64,000 bases of DNA, from contig JALPQD010000928.1 of assembly GCA_023101885.1 (NCBI GenBank), forward strand, positions 1-64,000, in the 5' to 3' direction. Under the pieces are notes generated by a model. It had not been told where the DNA came from. It saw only the letters and a program-made list of their open reading frames with translations, and made no database searches. A program made the position numbers and the translations under genes. Positions 9,850 through 20,724 of this stretch are shown piece by piece. How positions within the stretch are numbered: position 1 is the stretch's first letter; each line of letters starts with the position of its first letter. Source of the stretch: Typhlomys cinereus (taxonomy: Eukaryota; Chordata; Mammalia; Rodentia; Platacanthomyidae).

Positions 9850-12060
9850 ACACATGGTGTGTGATCTCATCAGGCGGGGTCCTGCCACTCCTTGGGAACT
9901 ACTGGTCTTTTCTCACATGGCTGTCTTTAAGGAAATAAATATGCTTGGAGGTGGAAGAACGAATTTGCTTTTTAACTTTAAGAGGCAGAAACTGAGGGAC
10001 AGCGTCAGATAGTGGGAAGGGCGACCCATGGGAACCTCTTATATGCACTGGGGGTTGGGAGCAAGAATCTGTAATTCGCCTCAATTTGTAGAGAAGCACA
10101 CACAAGCTACCGGCAAGCTTGGCTCAGTTTTCTGGTTCTTTTGAGATTTAGTGACTCTCCCATGTCACTGCTGCCCCCTTTCTCACCCAATGCCTTTTAA
10201 CGGGATGTGGAGTGAAGCCTAGAGTTGCCTCATCTAGTGCCCAGTCATGTGTGGCTACAGACCCATTTCAGAGATGAATAAACTGAGCATCGAGTCTGGT
10301 TTCATTTCCCTCATGCTCTCTGGGCCCTGTTTCCTCCCGGGCTTCCAAACTTGGAAAAAAGGAAAGTAAGGTTTCTTCTCAAATCCACTCTGATAAGGAT
10401 GTGGGCTTGCTGGGGAGTACTGGTGACTAATAATTCTGTTTGTCCACTTAGGCTTAGACCTGGAGTTTGGGAATATGGTCTTCACTCTTGGTATATTATA
10501 CCTCCTCCAGCATTAACTGCAGCAAGTAGGGCTGCGACTGGCAGGATTAGGGCAGGATTAACCATTCTATAGGGCCAGGCCTAGAAATGGGGCAGCAGAC
10601 ACCACCTCCATCATGCTGCCACCTACCACCCCTTCCCCACCTGGTAGCTCCCCAGGTGGGCTGCATCAGGCCTTCCTGGATTCCTGTTTATGATATGATC
10701 TCATCTTCGTGTTAGTCCCTGGCATGTGTTACTTAAGTATTTCACAACAAATGGGTCATATAGTCACTCGGGCTTTAACCCTGGTGAGTTTTGGGGGGGG
10801 GGTGAACAGGGTCAGGTGGAGGGATCACAACCTCTGTCTTTGTCAACTGTCTTCCCAGCCTGACCTGTGATTCTGAACTTGTTCTGGGGTCTTGAGATGA
10901 AGAGATGAGAAACACACAGCTTTGCAGAGTGGTAGCTGATCTCCATCCAACCTTCTGGAAGCTCACAGCTCTTCATGGGAGAATCCCTTGCCCCAAATAC
11001 GCTTAAGACCCTAGCTTGGTCTACCTGGGGTTGTATGTTAAGTATGCTGTTGTTTTCCAGCTGCATCCATCCCCCAAAGGATGCAAATCACTGCCAGGTC
11101 ACCCAGCTACAAGCTAGAGACCTTGAGCCTCAGTTTCCACATGCGTACCAGGCAGCACATCTGGAGGAAGTTCTGAGGGAACTCTCCAGCCCACTCTCCC
11201 ACCTCCTGTTCATTCAGAAGTTGTGAGGTTAGAAAGAAGGCTGAAGAGCCCCTTCTCTCTCCCTGAGCCCCGCTGCCTCCTAGGACGGAAGATAATGATG
11301 GGAAAGTTCTTTGAAATGCATCACACACCTACGAGGTATTATTAAGCTAATTCCAAGGAAATTGCTTGTCCGGGCTCCCAGGGCAGCCGTACAGGTGGCT
11401 CCTACAAAAGCTTAGGCCAGCACACCAATCCATTAGTCATTAGAGAGTGAAAGCAATTTAGCCCTAGGTCGGAAAACTCTTGAAAGGCGAGTGTCTTCTG
11501 TCCTAACCACTCCAGGGGGGTGCCTACCAGGTGCCAGAGTCCCATCGTCCTAATCGTCAGTCTAACCAGGAGGTATCACGGAAGAGTTTGATCCGGGTCA
11601 CAGCAAGATAACGGCAGATGGAACAATTTAGCAATTTCTCTGGCTTTAGAACGCGCCTTTCTCCCCCCAGGGCAGGCTCTTTTCCTGCCGTTCTGTGAGC
11701 AGGGCACAGATAGGTAGATCCCCGGTGGGAGTTTGTTGAAGGAAAATCCGAAGGCTACTCCACGTGTGCCCCTTGATGAAAGAGGGTGATGATGTCTCCC
11801 CCTTCACAGGCCGGTGGTTGGGAGAAAAGACCACACGCATAAAACACCCACCAGGTTCTTTTGAGCTCTAACCTTCGCTGTGTTAATTGAGGAGCCTCAT
11901 CTCGCAGGCGATCTTAGCCAACAGCTCGGACATGCAGACATTAGGGCAGTATCTTTTTATGATAAATAAAAACAAGTTCATAACAGGCGAAATAACCTGC
12001 CCAGGGCCGAACAGTTACTAAATAACAAAGCAGAGATTCCAATTCGCGCCGGTGACACCA
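9850..12060. other. Intergenic downstream of ID3, no gene seen
   Basis: Largely unique sequence. ORFs are short and unsupported. A decayed MIR lies near 11935-12055. A short G-run sits near 10791-10801. Confidence 0.6.
11935..12055 (-). mobile_element. MIR-type SINE fragment
   Basis: Contains 'cataacaggcgaaataacctgcccagggccgaacagttacta', the reverse of the MIR segment that reads roughly 'agctgtgtgaccttgggcaagtt'. Diverged. Confidence 0.5.
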
Positions 12061-12765
12061 GAACTGGTGCCCTTCCGAGAAGGCCGGGGTCTAGCTGTGC
12101 ACGCGTGGGACACCCTTCAATTATCGGTCTTCCGGGCCTCCTCGTCGCTCCTGGCTTGCTACTTTTCCCCAGCTGCGCCCTAAGAACCCCTTGTCGCTCG
12201 CTTTCCCGCAGAGCTGTCCCCCCTCCCTCCCTACCCGCGGGCCTCGGGGGAGACAGAGCCTCCCCACCCGCGTCTCCGCGGCGCCGGGGCGGGGCGGAGC
12301 CTCGACCCACGTGGCCCGGCGCCCGGCTGGGCGGAGCCGCCTGGCCCCGCCCCCGGCCCGCCCCCGGCCCGGCGCCCGGCGCTGCCGCCCCCCCGCGGGC
12401 CCTGGGGGCCGCTCGCAGGTGTTCGCTGGCGCCCGGATGTCTGAGCTCTGGCTCCGCTCTGGCTCCGGCTCCCTCCGCAGCCTGCGGGCGGGGCTCGCAG
12501 CCCATCCGGAGCCTCGCGGCGCCCCCGCCGCTCTGCCAGCAGCGCGGCCTGCAGTTCCCAGCCTCCCGCCCTGGAGGGGGGGGCCCTACCCCGCGGAGTC
12601 GCTGACCCCACTGCTCTCCCGCTGCCCCCAGCTGCGCTCGGGCCGCTGCAGCCCCGGCGCACCCCCCACCCGGCTTCCTGCCTCGGACGCTTTGCCCCGG
12701 CCGGGCCCGCGGCCGCCTGGATCGCACCCCATTCCTTCCTTCCTTCATTCTTTCGGGCAGCTTGC
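12060..12765. promoter_or_regulatory. Orphan CpG island between ID3 and E2F2
   Basis: About 700 bases of very high GC and dense CpG, with GC boxes, a CACGTG E-box (12308-12313) and an exact BMP-responsive element (12427-12442). Long open frames on both strands (for example minus 11978-12898 and plus 12191-13186) overlap each other, are rich in Ala, Pro, Gly and Arg, and match nothing I know. I take them as a product of composition. It may be an ID3 downstream enhancer or a non-coding RNA promoter. Confidence 0.7.
12427..12442 (+). promoter_or_regulatory. BMP-responsive element downstream of ID3
   Basis: TGGCGCC (12427-12433), spacer CGGAT, GTCT (12439-12442), then G. It is the third exact copy around ID3 and has the same orientation. 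Confidence 0.6.
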
Positions 12766-14785
12766 ATTCCTCCACCGCCTGCGATGTGCCCCGCACCAGG
12801 CCTTTCCGACCTTCCAAGAGTGGCCTCGGGCTACCGAGCTCTTGCAGGAAGCCTCTGCCCTCCACCCTCGTCCCCCCCCTCCCCACCGCTGCTCCCACTT
12901 TCCGCTGAGATGTCTTAACATTTTCGAGTTTAACAGTGAATTGCTCTCTGATTTTTTTTTTCTTCTGTTAAGAGTCAGTCATTGCGAGATCGGGGTGGGT
13001 CTGCAAGGACAGATATGGCTGAGGGGGTCAGAATTGGAGATTTCACCAGTCTGTGAGAGGGTTCCGGGACAAGTGTGGATGGAATTTGATAGTAGTCAGC
13101 CTGGATACAAAGATAGTGGGAATCCTGTTAAGAGAGTAGTCACCCTGAGATCAGGATTTGAAGGCTGCCTTCGACAAAATATATGACGGCTTTCTGGAAA
13201 GTCCACCTCTCCACCTGCAGCTCAGATTTACATCCTTCCCTAGTGGAGGCTCACCATACCCCTCTACTTTGTGGCCCAAGTTGTCCTTCCAGCTGGGGGT
13301 GCCTTCCTCACCATCACTCTGCTTCCACTGGGCTACAGGCAGAAGCTGGATGTCAATCATATTGGTAAGGGTAAAGGAAGGACCCCATTTAGATCTACCC
13401 CTGTTTAGCAGGCAAGCTGCCTTTTGCCATTTGTTCATAAGTAAGAAGCCTATCAGGGGTGGAAGGACATTTAGAAGTCACATGCATGGCCCAGAGAGGG
13501 GCAGGAACATGTTCACGGACATAGAACAAGTTTATTGGTCAAGGTAAGACTAAGCAGGGTGTGGTGGCAAACCCAGCATCAGGAGATTGGAGCAGAAAGA
13601 TCCTGAGATTGGAGCAGGAAGATCCTGAGATTGAAGTCGGCCTGGGCTGAAAAGCAAGGCCCTGTCCAAAATAACTGTGCAAGTTGCCAGGCATAGGAAT
13701 CCATACTTGAAATCTCGATACTTGGGAGCTGGAGGCGGGAGGATCAGGAGTTCAAGACCGTCTTTGGTTACCTAGCAAGTTGAAGACTACCTGTACTACT
13801 TAAGACTCTGTCTCAGGAAGACAAAAAAAAAAAAAATTGAACCTAAGTCTCCTGGATTCCCATTCAGGGTTTTCAGCAGGCGCGCTCGCTAAGCAGGGGC
13901 TGTGACTCCCGCTTCAGGGATGGAGAGAGATCTCTCAGAGTGTTCACCTGGGACTGCTGGAAGCTGAAAGCTCTCTACCCTGCTGTTCTAGAAAGGCACA
14001 GCCAGGATGGCACCTCCCCAAAGCCTTGTCTCCTTGTTATTGCCCACCCAGACCCTTCCCTCCCACCCTCACCAGGAGCAAATGGAACGAGGTGGCCAAA
14101 TGTGAGCTGGAAGCTGGGAGAGGGAGCGAAATCTGTAAGAACTGCTGGGGAAAAGCTTAGCTGGTTTCTTCTAGAAACATATGGAACTCATTACCCTAAG
14201 TCAAGGTGGTCGCTGGCCAGCTGGCAGTGGGTGGGTTTTGGGGCTAAAAAGTGTGTGGCAGTGGGGTGCTCCAGGCCCAGCTGACTCTCCAGAATACCCC
14301 CCCACACACAAACACACACACTCTGTGAGCTTGGTTCTTGCTAAGCCTTATTTGGTTTCTAGCCTGTACTGCTTCTTGCATCCAAAAATGGGTTCAAGAT
14401 TTGCCTGGATTCCTGGTTGCTGTACATTATCCAGGAGTCTTGTAGACCACCAGGACACAAACACATTCTCCCCAACTTGCCTCTCCTCCCCAACGGGGTC
14501 GGAGGTTCTGAATGTAGGTCTGCCAGCAGGTGCGACTTATCCGTGATCCTAGCTTGTTCCTGAGACTCATCCAAGGGGGTTGGGATGAGACTTTGTGCTG
14601 TCCTACATCCTGTCAGTCATCTTTTTCACTTGAGATTCATCTCCATACACAATGAGAACAACAAGAGAATGTTCAAAAGAAGCTAGTACTAGTATACAAG
14701 ATTTTACAGTCTACATGGTATGTGGCCTGGAAGTGTGTTGGGGAGGGGGTGTCTTCCATCTCATCCCATGAGGCTAACAGTTATG
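12765..14785. other. Intergenic, no gene seen
   Basis: Unique sequence plus a run of B1-like fragments at about 13553-13832 that ends in an A-rich tail. No supported ORF. Confidence 0.55.
13553..13832 (+). mobile_element. B1-like SINE copies, degenerate
   Basis: Two B1-like bodies in a row. The first has an internal duplication of about 25 bases (GAGATTGGAGCAG-AAGATCCT, 13578-13628). The second ends in 'gactctgtctcaggaagac' plus an A run. Confidence 0.6.
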
Positions 14786-14788
14786 AGA

Positions 14789-15005
14789 GGGCCTGGAATG
14801 ATGATTCAGGGTTTAAAGTGTTTGCTTCCAAAGCAAAAGGACCTGAGTTCAGATATCAGATCCCATGTAAAAACTCTGGGCTGGAAACAGCAGTGGCTTA
14901 CACTTCTGGCTCTAGTGGAAACACCAGAGCAAAGCAATAAGGAGGAAGAGCAATTCGGGGTGATTTCCAAAGTCACCCTTAGATTTCCACAGGCGCACAC
15001 ACAGT
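14789..15005 (+). mobile_element. B2-like SINE, older subfamily
   Basis: Head 'gcctggaatgatgattcagg', then 'gacctgagttcagat', 'gcaaagcaataaggaggaag' and a CA-rich end. It has point changes throughout. This subfamily's body carries the 'gtgacttcgggaatcatcctggattgc' segment on the opposite strand, unlike the GC-rich young subfamily. Confidence 0.7.
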
Positions 15006-15152
15006 TACCCTGAAGTGTCAGATCCCAACACAGCACGACCTCCATATCCACAGTGTTGGCTGCAACTCTTAAAGTTTTGCACAGGTTGGACATGATAGCC
15101 AAGTGGAAGTCCTGGGTTCCCTCCCCAGCATCATCAAGCAAAAACGAAAATT

Positions 15153-15333
15153 CTAGGGCTGGAGAGATGGCTCAGGGATTAAGACTGTGCCTGGCAAGCA
15201 GAAGGTCCTGAGTTTGGATCCCAGGTCCCATGTAAAAAATGGCAGGCAGAAATAACAGCAACCTGAGTTTCCGGCCCTGGTGGGCCTCCACAGACACACA
15301 CAGTGCCCTCTCTGTCTCTGTCTGTCTCTTTTA

Positions 15334-15368
<35 letters not shown>

Positions 15369-15409
15369 CACAGTAAATATATAAATAAGAAATATATTTT
15401 AAAAAATTG
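15153..15409 (+). mobile_element. B2-like SINE, older subfamily, with (CA)n
   Basis: Complete head 'gggctggagagatggctcag' with tRNA-like A and B boxes, a shortened body, a (CA)n tract at 15335-15371 and an AT-rich tail. Confidence 0.8.
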
Positions 15410-15715
15410 TACTTAAATCTTTGCGTTAGCCAGTGCATCCCACGGACCCTCCCAGCCACCGCAGCTCCTCTGGGACCTTCATCCTGGTGGATCTGAGATC
15501 TGGACAGACGCTGGTGGGACCCCAGCAATGCCACTGTGAGCCACGCTGCTCTAGGTAAGTTGTTTATCCCCTGGAGTCTCAGCTGACTGATAAGATTATC
15601 CAGATGACGTCTGTGGAGCTCCTGGCATGGGGTTGGCACTGCCGGGCATCATTGCATTGCTAACACGGTCACTTCCCAAGCGTGCAGTCCCTGAGTCACA
15701 GGGCTGCCTCTCCTG

Positions 15716-15762
<47 letters not shown>

Positions 15763-16595
15763 GTGCATGTGTGTGTGCACACTATCCCAGGTCATCCGCC
15801 TGCCCAGGTGCAGCCTGGTGCCTCGAGGAACAATATAGTTCTGGGGCTCTGAGCAGGGTTCTGTCTGCTGAACTCTTCTACCAGAACCAACTCCACCGCC
15901 TCTCTGTGCCTTGGACCTTGCGAGAACACAGAAGCTTGTCTCTGGAGGGTGCAAGGAGGATTCGGCGGAGAACTGGCCACACAGCACCCAGCGGCCTGCC
16001 AGGAGCTGTAACTAACATCGCTATTCCCGGCTTAGAGATGCAGACACTGAATCCCAGAGTGCAGAAGTCACCGACACAAGATGACATGGAAAGAATTCCT
16101 CGCAGACTTGGAAATGAAAAGGTGCCAGTTTTGGACTGAGGATGCAGCATGCTTGCGGGGACGGGGGGGGGGGTGTCTTCACACTTCCGGGTGGTGCTTT
16201 TCTCGTTCTTGGGAGATTTCGTGACCAGCCTGATCTGGTCTGGTGAAAGGACACAGCTTCCGATCCTCTGCTCCTGGGAGCCCGCACAGGTCCATCCACA
16301 CTCATGACTGGCTTATGGGTGGGAGTTGGGGAGGGAGGAGAATCCTGAACCTGGGGCCGAGGACCTGGGGGGTCAGAGGTGGTATGCGCCTGAGCAGGAG
16401 CTGCAGCTCTGTGGATGGGCAGGATCCCGCGCTGCATGAGCAGCTCCGTGGGGCCACCTCTCTGGAGCCTGTCTCACCTCTCTCCTGAGACCGCGATGCC
16501 CGGTAGGATGTCCAGCTGAACTGGAAATGGGCAGCTCTTACTGATTTATTTGGAGAAAGATCAAGGGGGAACTACCCCTTTATTATCATTATTTA
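15410..16595. other. Intergenic, with a (GT)n tract
   Basis: Unique sequence around a (GT)n/(GTGC) tract at about 15717-15778. A G9 run lies near 16165. No gene seen. Confidence 0.5.
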
Positions 16596-16629
16596 TTTAT
16601 TTATTTAGATTTGAGCATACGTGTGTGTT

Positions 16630-16672
<43 letters not shown>

Positions 16673-16838
16673 AAGAAGGCACTTGAATGTGTGTGCCTGT
16701 GGAGGCCCAAAGGTAACATTGGGGATCACCCTGAATTGTTCTATCTCTTTATCTGCTCTGGGGATTCCCCGACTCCACCTTCCAGGGTTGGAATGGAAAG
16801 TCGCTGCTATTCATTAGCCAGTGAGCCATCCCTTCAGA
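16596..16838 (-). mobile_element. B2-like SINE, older subfamily
   Basis: Reverse orientation: TTTA-rich tail, (GT)n, 'ggcacttgaatgtgtgtgcctgtggaggcccaaaggtaac', then 'cagtgagccatcccttcagac', which is the reversed head. Confidence 0.75.
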
Positions 16839-16865
16839 CCCCCCCTTCTCCCTCCCGCCCCTTTT

Positions 16866-17085
16866 CATTTTTGAGACAGGATCTCTCATAGCCTGGAAAC
16901 TACCTGTGTAATCAGCAAGGATCTTGAACTTCGGGTCCTTCTGCCTCTTCCTCCCAAGTGCTGGGATTATAGGTGTGCACCACCACACCGTGTTTACATG
17001 GTGCTGGGAAGCAAACCCAGGGCCTTGTGCACGCTAGGTGAGCACATGTGCACGCTAGGCAAACACTTCTGCAACAGAGCCCCAC
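16866..17085 (-). mobile_element. B1 then ID-like SINE
   Basis: 16866-16998 is a reversed B1 (ttgagacaggatctct, cccaagtgctgggattatag). It is followed by a reversed ID-like unit (ggtgctgggaagcaaaccca, cacgctaggtgagcac). 17090-18020 then holds unique sequence with no gene. Confidence 0.7.
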
Positions 17086-18025
17086 GCTGGCCACCTACCT
17101 TCTGGTGTCACCATCACGTGTAAATCTTGTAAAACTTCTGATTGAAGGAGTGATGGATGATACAGATGTCCTAATATTTACCTATCTGGGTGTTGAAATC
17201 TCCACTTGCTGGTCCTGTGGACCTCAACACGGTGACTTAACTTCTTTTATCCCCCCTGTCTACATCCATAAACGGGAACAACGACAGTCACGCCCATGGC
17301 GGGCAGCAGTTACACATGGCACCCTCCCCACCATCTAGCTGTCATTCATTACGGTGGCGTGCTACAAGAAGTGTCCGTCTGTCCTCACGCATTCTGTAAC
17401 CATCTGTGTCTTCCTGCAGAACCTTGGAGTTTCTTTCCTATTATTTAAGTAAATTTGACATTTCAGGAAGAAGTACCTGATTTTTATCACATGGCTTCGT
17501 GAGACCCGGCAGCAAGCCAACTTTATACCCAGCCACACATGTGCCTGCATGAGCAAGCCGGGATCACGGACACACGTGCTCCAGGAAGATCCGGCCACCC
17601 TGCCCGGCTTCCCAGATGGGCTGTCAGAGGCTGTGAAGAGCTGCCAGTGGTTCCCAGGAACATGCGGTGTGGAGGGGGGGAAGTTTGGGGAGCTGTGTCC
17701 TCGCTCTGCATGTGAGCTCCTTGCTGGGCAGTTCTGCAGAGGGCTTCACCTTTGAGATTCAGCCGTCATATGTGAAAGGGGAATTTCTATTTTTACATGT
17801 TGGACCTTTTTGTTGTTTTTACAACGTTAGGAGGGTTGAGCTCAGAGCCTCGTGAATACTGGACAAGGGCTCTTCCACTGAGCCATATCTCCAGCCTTTG
17901 AGCGTTCTTGCGAAGACTGGAGGAACACGTAAAAAATGTCTGGCTGGCAGAAAGTTGTTGCCCTGCGCCCATAGAGGAGAACTCCTAGCCTCGCTTGTTT
18001 TTAGTTGAATAAAAACATCACTTGT

Positions 18026-18215
18026 TGGGCTGGAGAGATGGCTCAGGGGTTAAACCTCTGCTTCTCAAGCAGAAGGACTTGAGTTCAGATCACATGTAAA
18101 AACCCTAGCTGGAAATGGCAGTGACCTGCACTTCCAGCCCTGGAAACCAGAGACTAGGAACCTCCAGAGCAAAAAGGAGCATTGCAAGCTAAGTAAATGC
18201 AAATTTTTAAAAAAT
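18026..18215 (+). mobile_element. B2-like SINE, older subfamily
   Basis: Starts 'gggctggagagatggctcag', has 'ttgagttcagatcacatg' and ends 'taaatgcaaatttttaaaaa'. The (CA)n part is missing. Confidence 0.75.
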
Positions 18216-18244
18216 TAAATGGTAAGGAAAAAGAGTCCTCCCAA

Positions 18245-18245
18245 G

Positions 18246-18295
<50 letters not shown>

Positions 18296-18475
18296 GAAAG
18301 CACTTGAGTGTGTTTGCCTGTGAAGGCCCAAGGGTGACTTTGGGAATCACCCTGAATTGCTCTTCTTCATTGTTGCAATCCAGAATGATTCCTGAAATCA
18401 CCCTTGGGTCTCCACGGGCACAAGCACAGACACACATACACAGACACATGTATACACACACACACACACTCATAC
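18245..18475. repeat. Inverted pair of SINE 3' ends with (GT)n/(CA)n arms
   Basis: Left arm: (GT)n at 18249-18291, then 'aaggcccaagggtgactttgggaatcaccctgaattgctc'. Right arm: 'caatccagaatgattcctgaaatcacccttgggtctccacggg', then a CA-rich tract. The arms are roughly reverse complements, so the segment could fold into a long hairpin. Confidence 0.7.
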
Positions 18476-18677
18476 CAAAAAAAAAACTCCTGTCACAGTC
18501 TTTTTTGTCATTGTGTTGTTTATGGTTTGCTTGTTTGTTGTCTTTGAAACAGTGTCTTCTATAGCCCAGGCTGGTTTTGAACTTGCTCTGTAGCTGATCC
18601 TGGATTCTATAGTGCTGAAGATGGAACCCAAGCACTCTACCAATTGAATTATACCCTCAGCCCCTTTATTTCATCTT

Positions 18678-18731
18678 TTTTTAATTATTATTATTTATTC
18701 AATTGCGCATGTATGTGTGTGTTCATGCGTG

Positions 18732-18771
<40 letters not shown>

Positions 18772-18976
18772 ACCACGGATGAATTCGGGAACCACCATGG
18801 ACGCCTTCACCTCCTCCTTGTTTACTCTGCCCCGGGATTCACAGGCTCCGCCCTACCAGGACCAGAAACGCAGGCCTTCCCCGCTTCCACCCCGCGTCTA
18901 TATGTGGGGTCTAGGATCCGAACTCAGGACCCTCTGCCTGCAAGAGGCTTAACCTCTGAGCCACGCCTCCAGCCCC
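18678..18976 (-). mobile_element. B2-like SINE, young GC-rich subfamily
   Basis: Reverse orientation: ATTATT tail, (GT)n, then 'gaaccacggatgaattcggg', 'ccgccctaccaggaccagaa' and the reversed head 'gagccacgcctccagcccc'. It is flanked by TATTTCATCTT (18667-18677 and 18977-18987). Confidence 0.85.
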
Positions 18977-18987
18977 TATTTCATCTT

Positions 18988-19215
18988 CTTTTTAAAAGAA
19001 AAAATTTTATTATTATTTATTCAATTGTGCATGTGTGCATGTATGTATGTGTGTGTATGTAGAACCACAGGCGAATTTGGGAACTACCATGGACTGCCTC
19101 CTTGTTTACTCTGCCCCGGGATTCCGGCATCTATACGTGGGGTCTAGGATCTGAACTCAGGACCTTCTGCCTGCAAGGCAGAGGCTTAACTCCTGAGCCA
19201 CCTCTCCAGCCCCTT
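18988..19215 (-). mobile_element. B2-like SINE, young subfamily, internally deleted
   Basis: Same subfamily and orientation as the preceding copy, but lacking part of the body after 'tttactctgccccgggattc'. The flank TATTTCATCTT recurs on its right (19216-19226). Confidence 0.8.
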
Positions 19216-19527
19216 TATTTCATCTTCTACTTGTATTTTACAATGTCTAGGAAATCCACTGAAGATCTTCTTTATTTCTGAAATAGGAAGGAAAGGGTGA
19301 GAGAGAGAAGAGAGGGTTCAGTGTTTAAAGGTGATTGCGGTCAAAACTGATGAACTGAGTTCGAACCCCAGAGCCTACATGATAGAAGCAGACAACCAGT
19401 CCCCCAAATTGTCTTCCAACTACCACACATATACCATGGCACATGTGTGGCCCACCCCCCCCCACACACACATACAAGGTAAGTAAATGTAAATTTTTTA
19501 AAAATTAAATGGTAAGAAAAAAAGTCC

Positions 19528-19789
19528 TCCCAAGATGGGTGTGTGTGTGTGTGTAGATGAAAGCATTTGAGTATGTTTGCCTGTGAAGGCCCAAGGATGA
19601 CTTTGGGAATCACCTTGAATTGCTCTTCTTTATTGCTTCCCTCTGGGGTTTCCCGGCTCTATCTTCCAGGGCCGGAAGCGCAGGTCACCGCCATTTCCGC
19701 CTAGCTTTTCTACATGAGATCTGGGGATCTGAACTCAGGTCCTTTTGTTTGTGAGGCAAAGGCTTTAACCCCTTACCCATCTCCCCAGA
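19528..19789 (-). mobile_element. B2-like SINE, older subfamily
   Basis: 'gaaagcatttgagtatgtttgc', 'gatgactttgggaatcacc', 'gggccggaagcgcaggtc', then a reversed head with substitutions (cttacccatctccccag). Confidence 0.75.
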
Positions 19790-19814
19790 TCCCAAAGGTT
19801 TTTGTTAGTTTTTT

Positions 19815-19887
19815 ATTTTTTTATTTTGTATTTTTTTATTTATTCAGTTGTACGTGTGCGTGCTTGTGTGTATATGTCTGTGCGCGC

Positions 19888-19942
<55 letters not shown>

Positions 19943-20138
19943 GAACCATGGGCGAATTCGGGAACCACCTCCTCCTTGTTTACTCTGCCTGGGGAGTCAA
20001 AGGCTCCGCCCTACCAGGACCAGAAGCGCAGGCCGCCCCTGTTTCCGCCTGGCGTCTATATGTGGGGTCTAGGATCCGAACTCAGGAACTTCTGCCTGCA
20101 AGGCAGAGGCTTAACCCCTGAGCCACCTCTCCAGCCCC
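19815..20138 (-). mobile_element. B2-like SINE, young GC-rich subfamily
   Basis: A (GT)n of more than 50 bases, then 'gaaccatgggcgaattcggg', 'ccgccctaccaggaccagaa' and 'gagccacctctccagcccc'. The flanks share GTTAGTTTTTT (19804-19814 and 20139-20149), a target-site duplication. Confidence 0.88.
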
Positions 20139-20386
20139 GTTAGTTTTTTTTTTTTAAAGGAAAATCTAATCATTTTATTTATTAGTGGTGTTTTGTTTTA
20201 TGTGGAAATGAACCCAGGGGCTCTGGCATACCAGGCAAACATCCTTGGCCTCCTTACTCCACCATGCAGTTATGTTGGAGCTGGGCCGCAGACCCCCATA
20301 GTCAGGAGGCAGAAGCAGGAAATCACTACAAGTTCCAGGCCTACCTGGACTATATAGCAAGACCCAGTCTCAAGAAAACCAAACCA

Positions 20387-20586
20387 GGGGCTGGAGAGGT
20401 GGCTCAGGGGTTAAGCCTCCGCCTTGCAGGCGGAAGCTCCTGAGTTCGGATCCCAGATCCCACATATAGACGCCAGGCGGAAGCGGGGGCGGCCTGCATT
20501 TCTGGTCCTGGTAGGGCGGAGCCTGTGAATCCCGGGGGCAGAAGGAGGTGGAGGCGTCCATGGTGGTTCGCGAATTCGTCCGTGGT

Positions 20587-20633
<47 letters not shown>

Positions 20634-20706
20634 GTGCGCGCACATACACACACATATGCACACAGTTGAATAAATAATAATAATAATACAAAAAAAAAAA
20701 AAAAAA
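20387..20706 (+). mobile_element. B2-like SINE, young GC-rich subfamily, best copy
   Basis: The full element reads forward: head GGGGCTGGAGAGGTGGCTCA, B-box-like GAGTTCGGATCCC, 'ggcggaagcgggggcggcc', 'tggtcctggtagggcggagc', (CA)n, then GAATAAATAATAATAATA and an A-tail. It is flanked by a perfect 15-base duplication AAGAAAACCAAACCA (20372-20386 and 20707-20721), the mark of LINE-1-type retrotransposition. The target lies in an older B1 tail. Confidence 0.93.
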
Positions 20707-20724
20707 AAGAAAACCAAACCAAAC

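Noticed and set aside
11978..12898. 306-codon minus-strand ORF, and a 331-codon plus-strand ORF at 12191-13186, in the CpG island
   Set aside because: Both overlap each other, are Ala/Pro/Gly/Arg-rich and match no family I know. Long ORFs are expected in CpG-dense DNA that is poor in stop codons.
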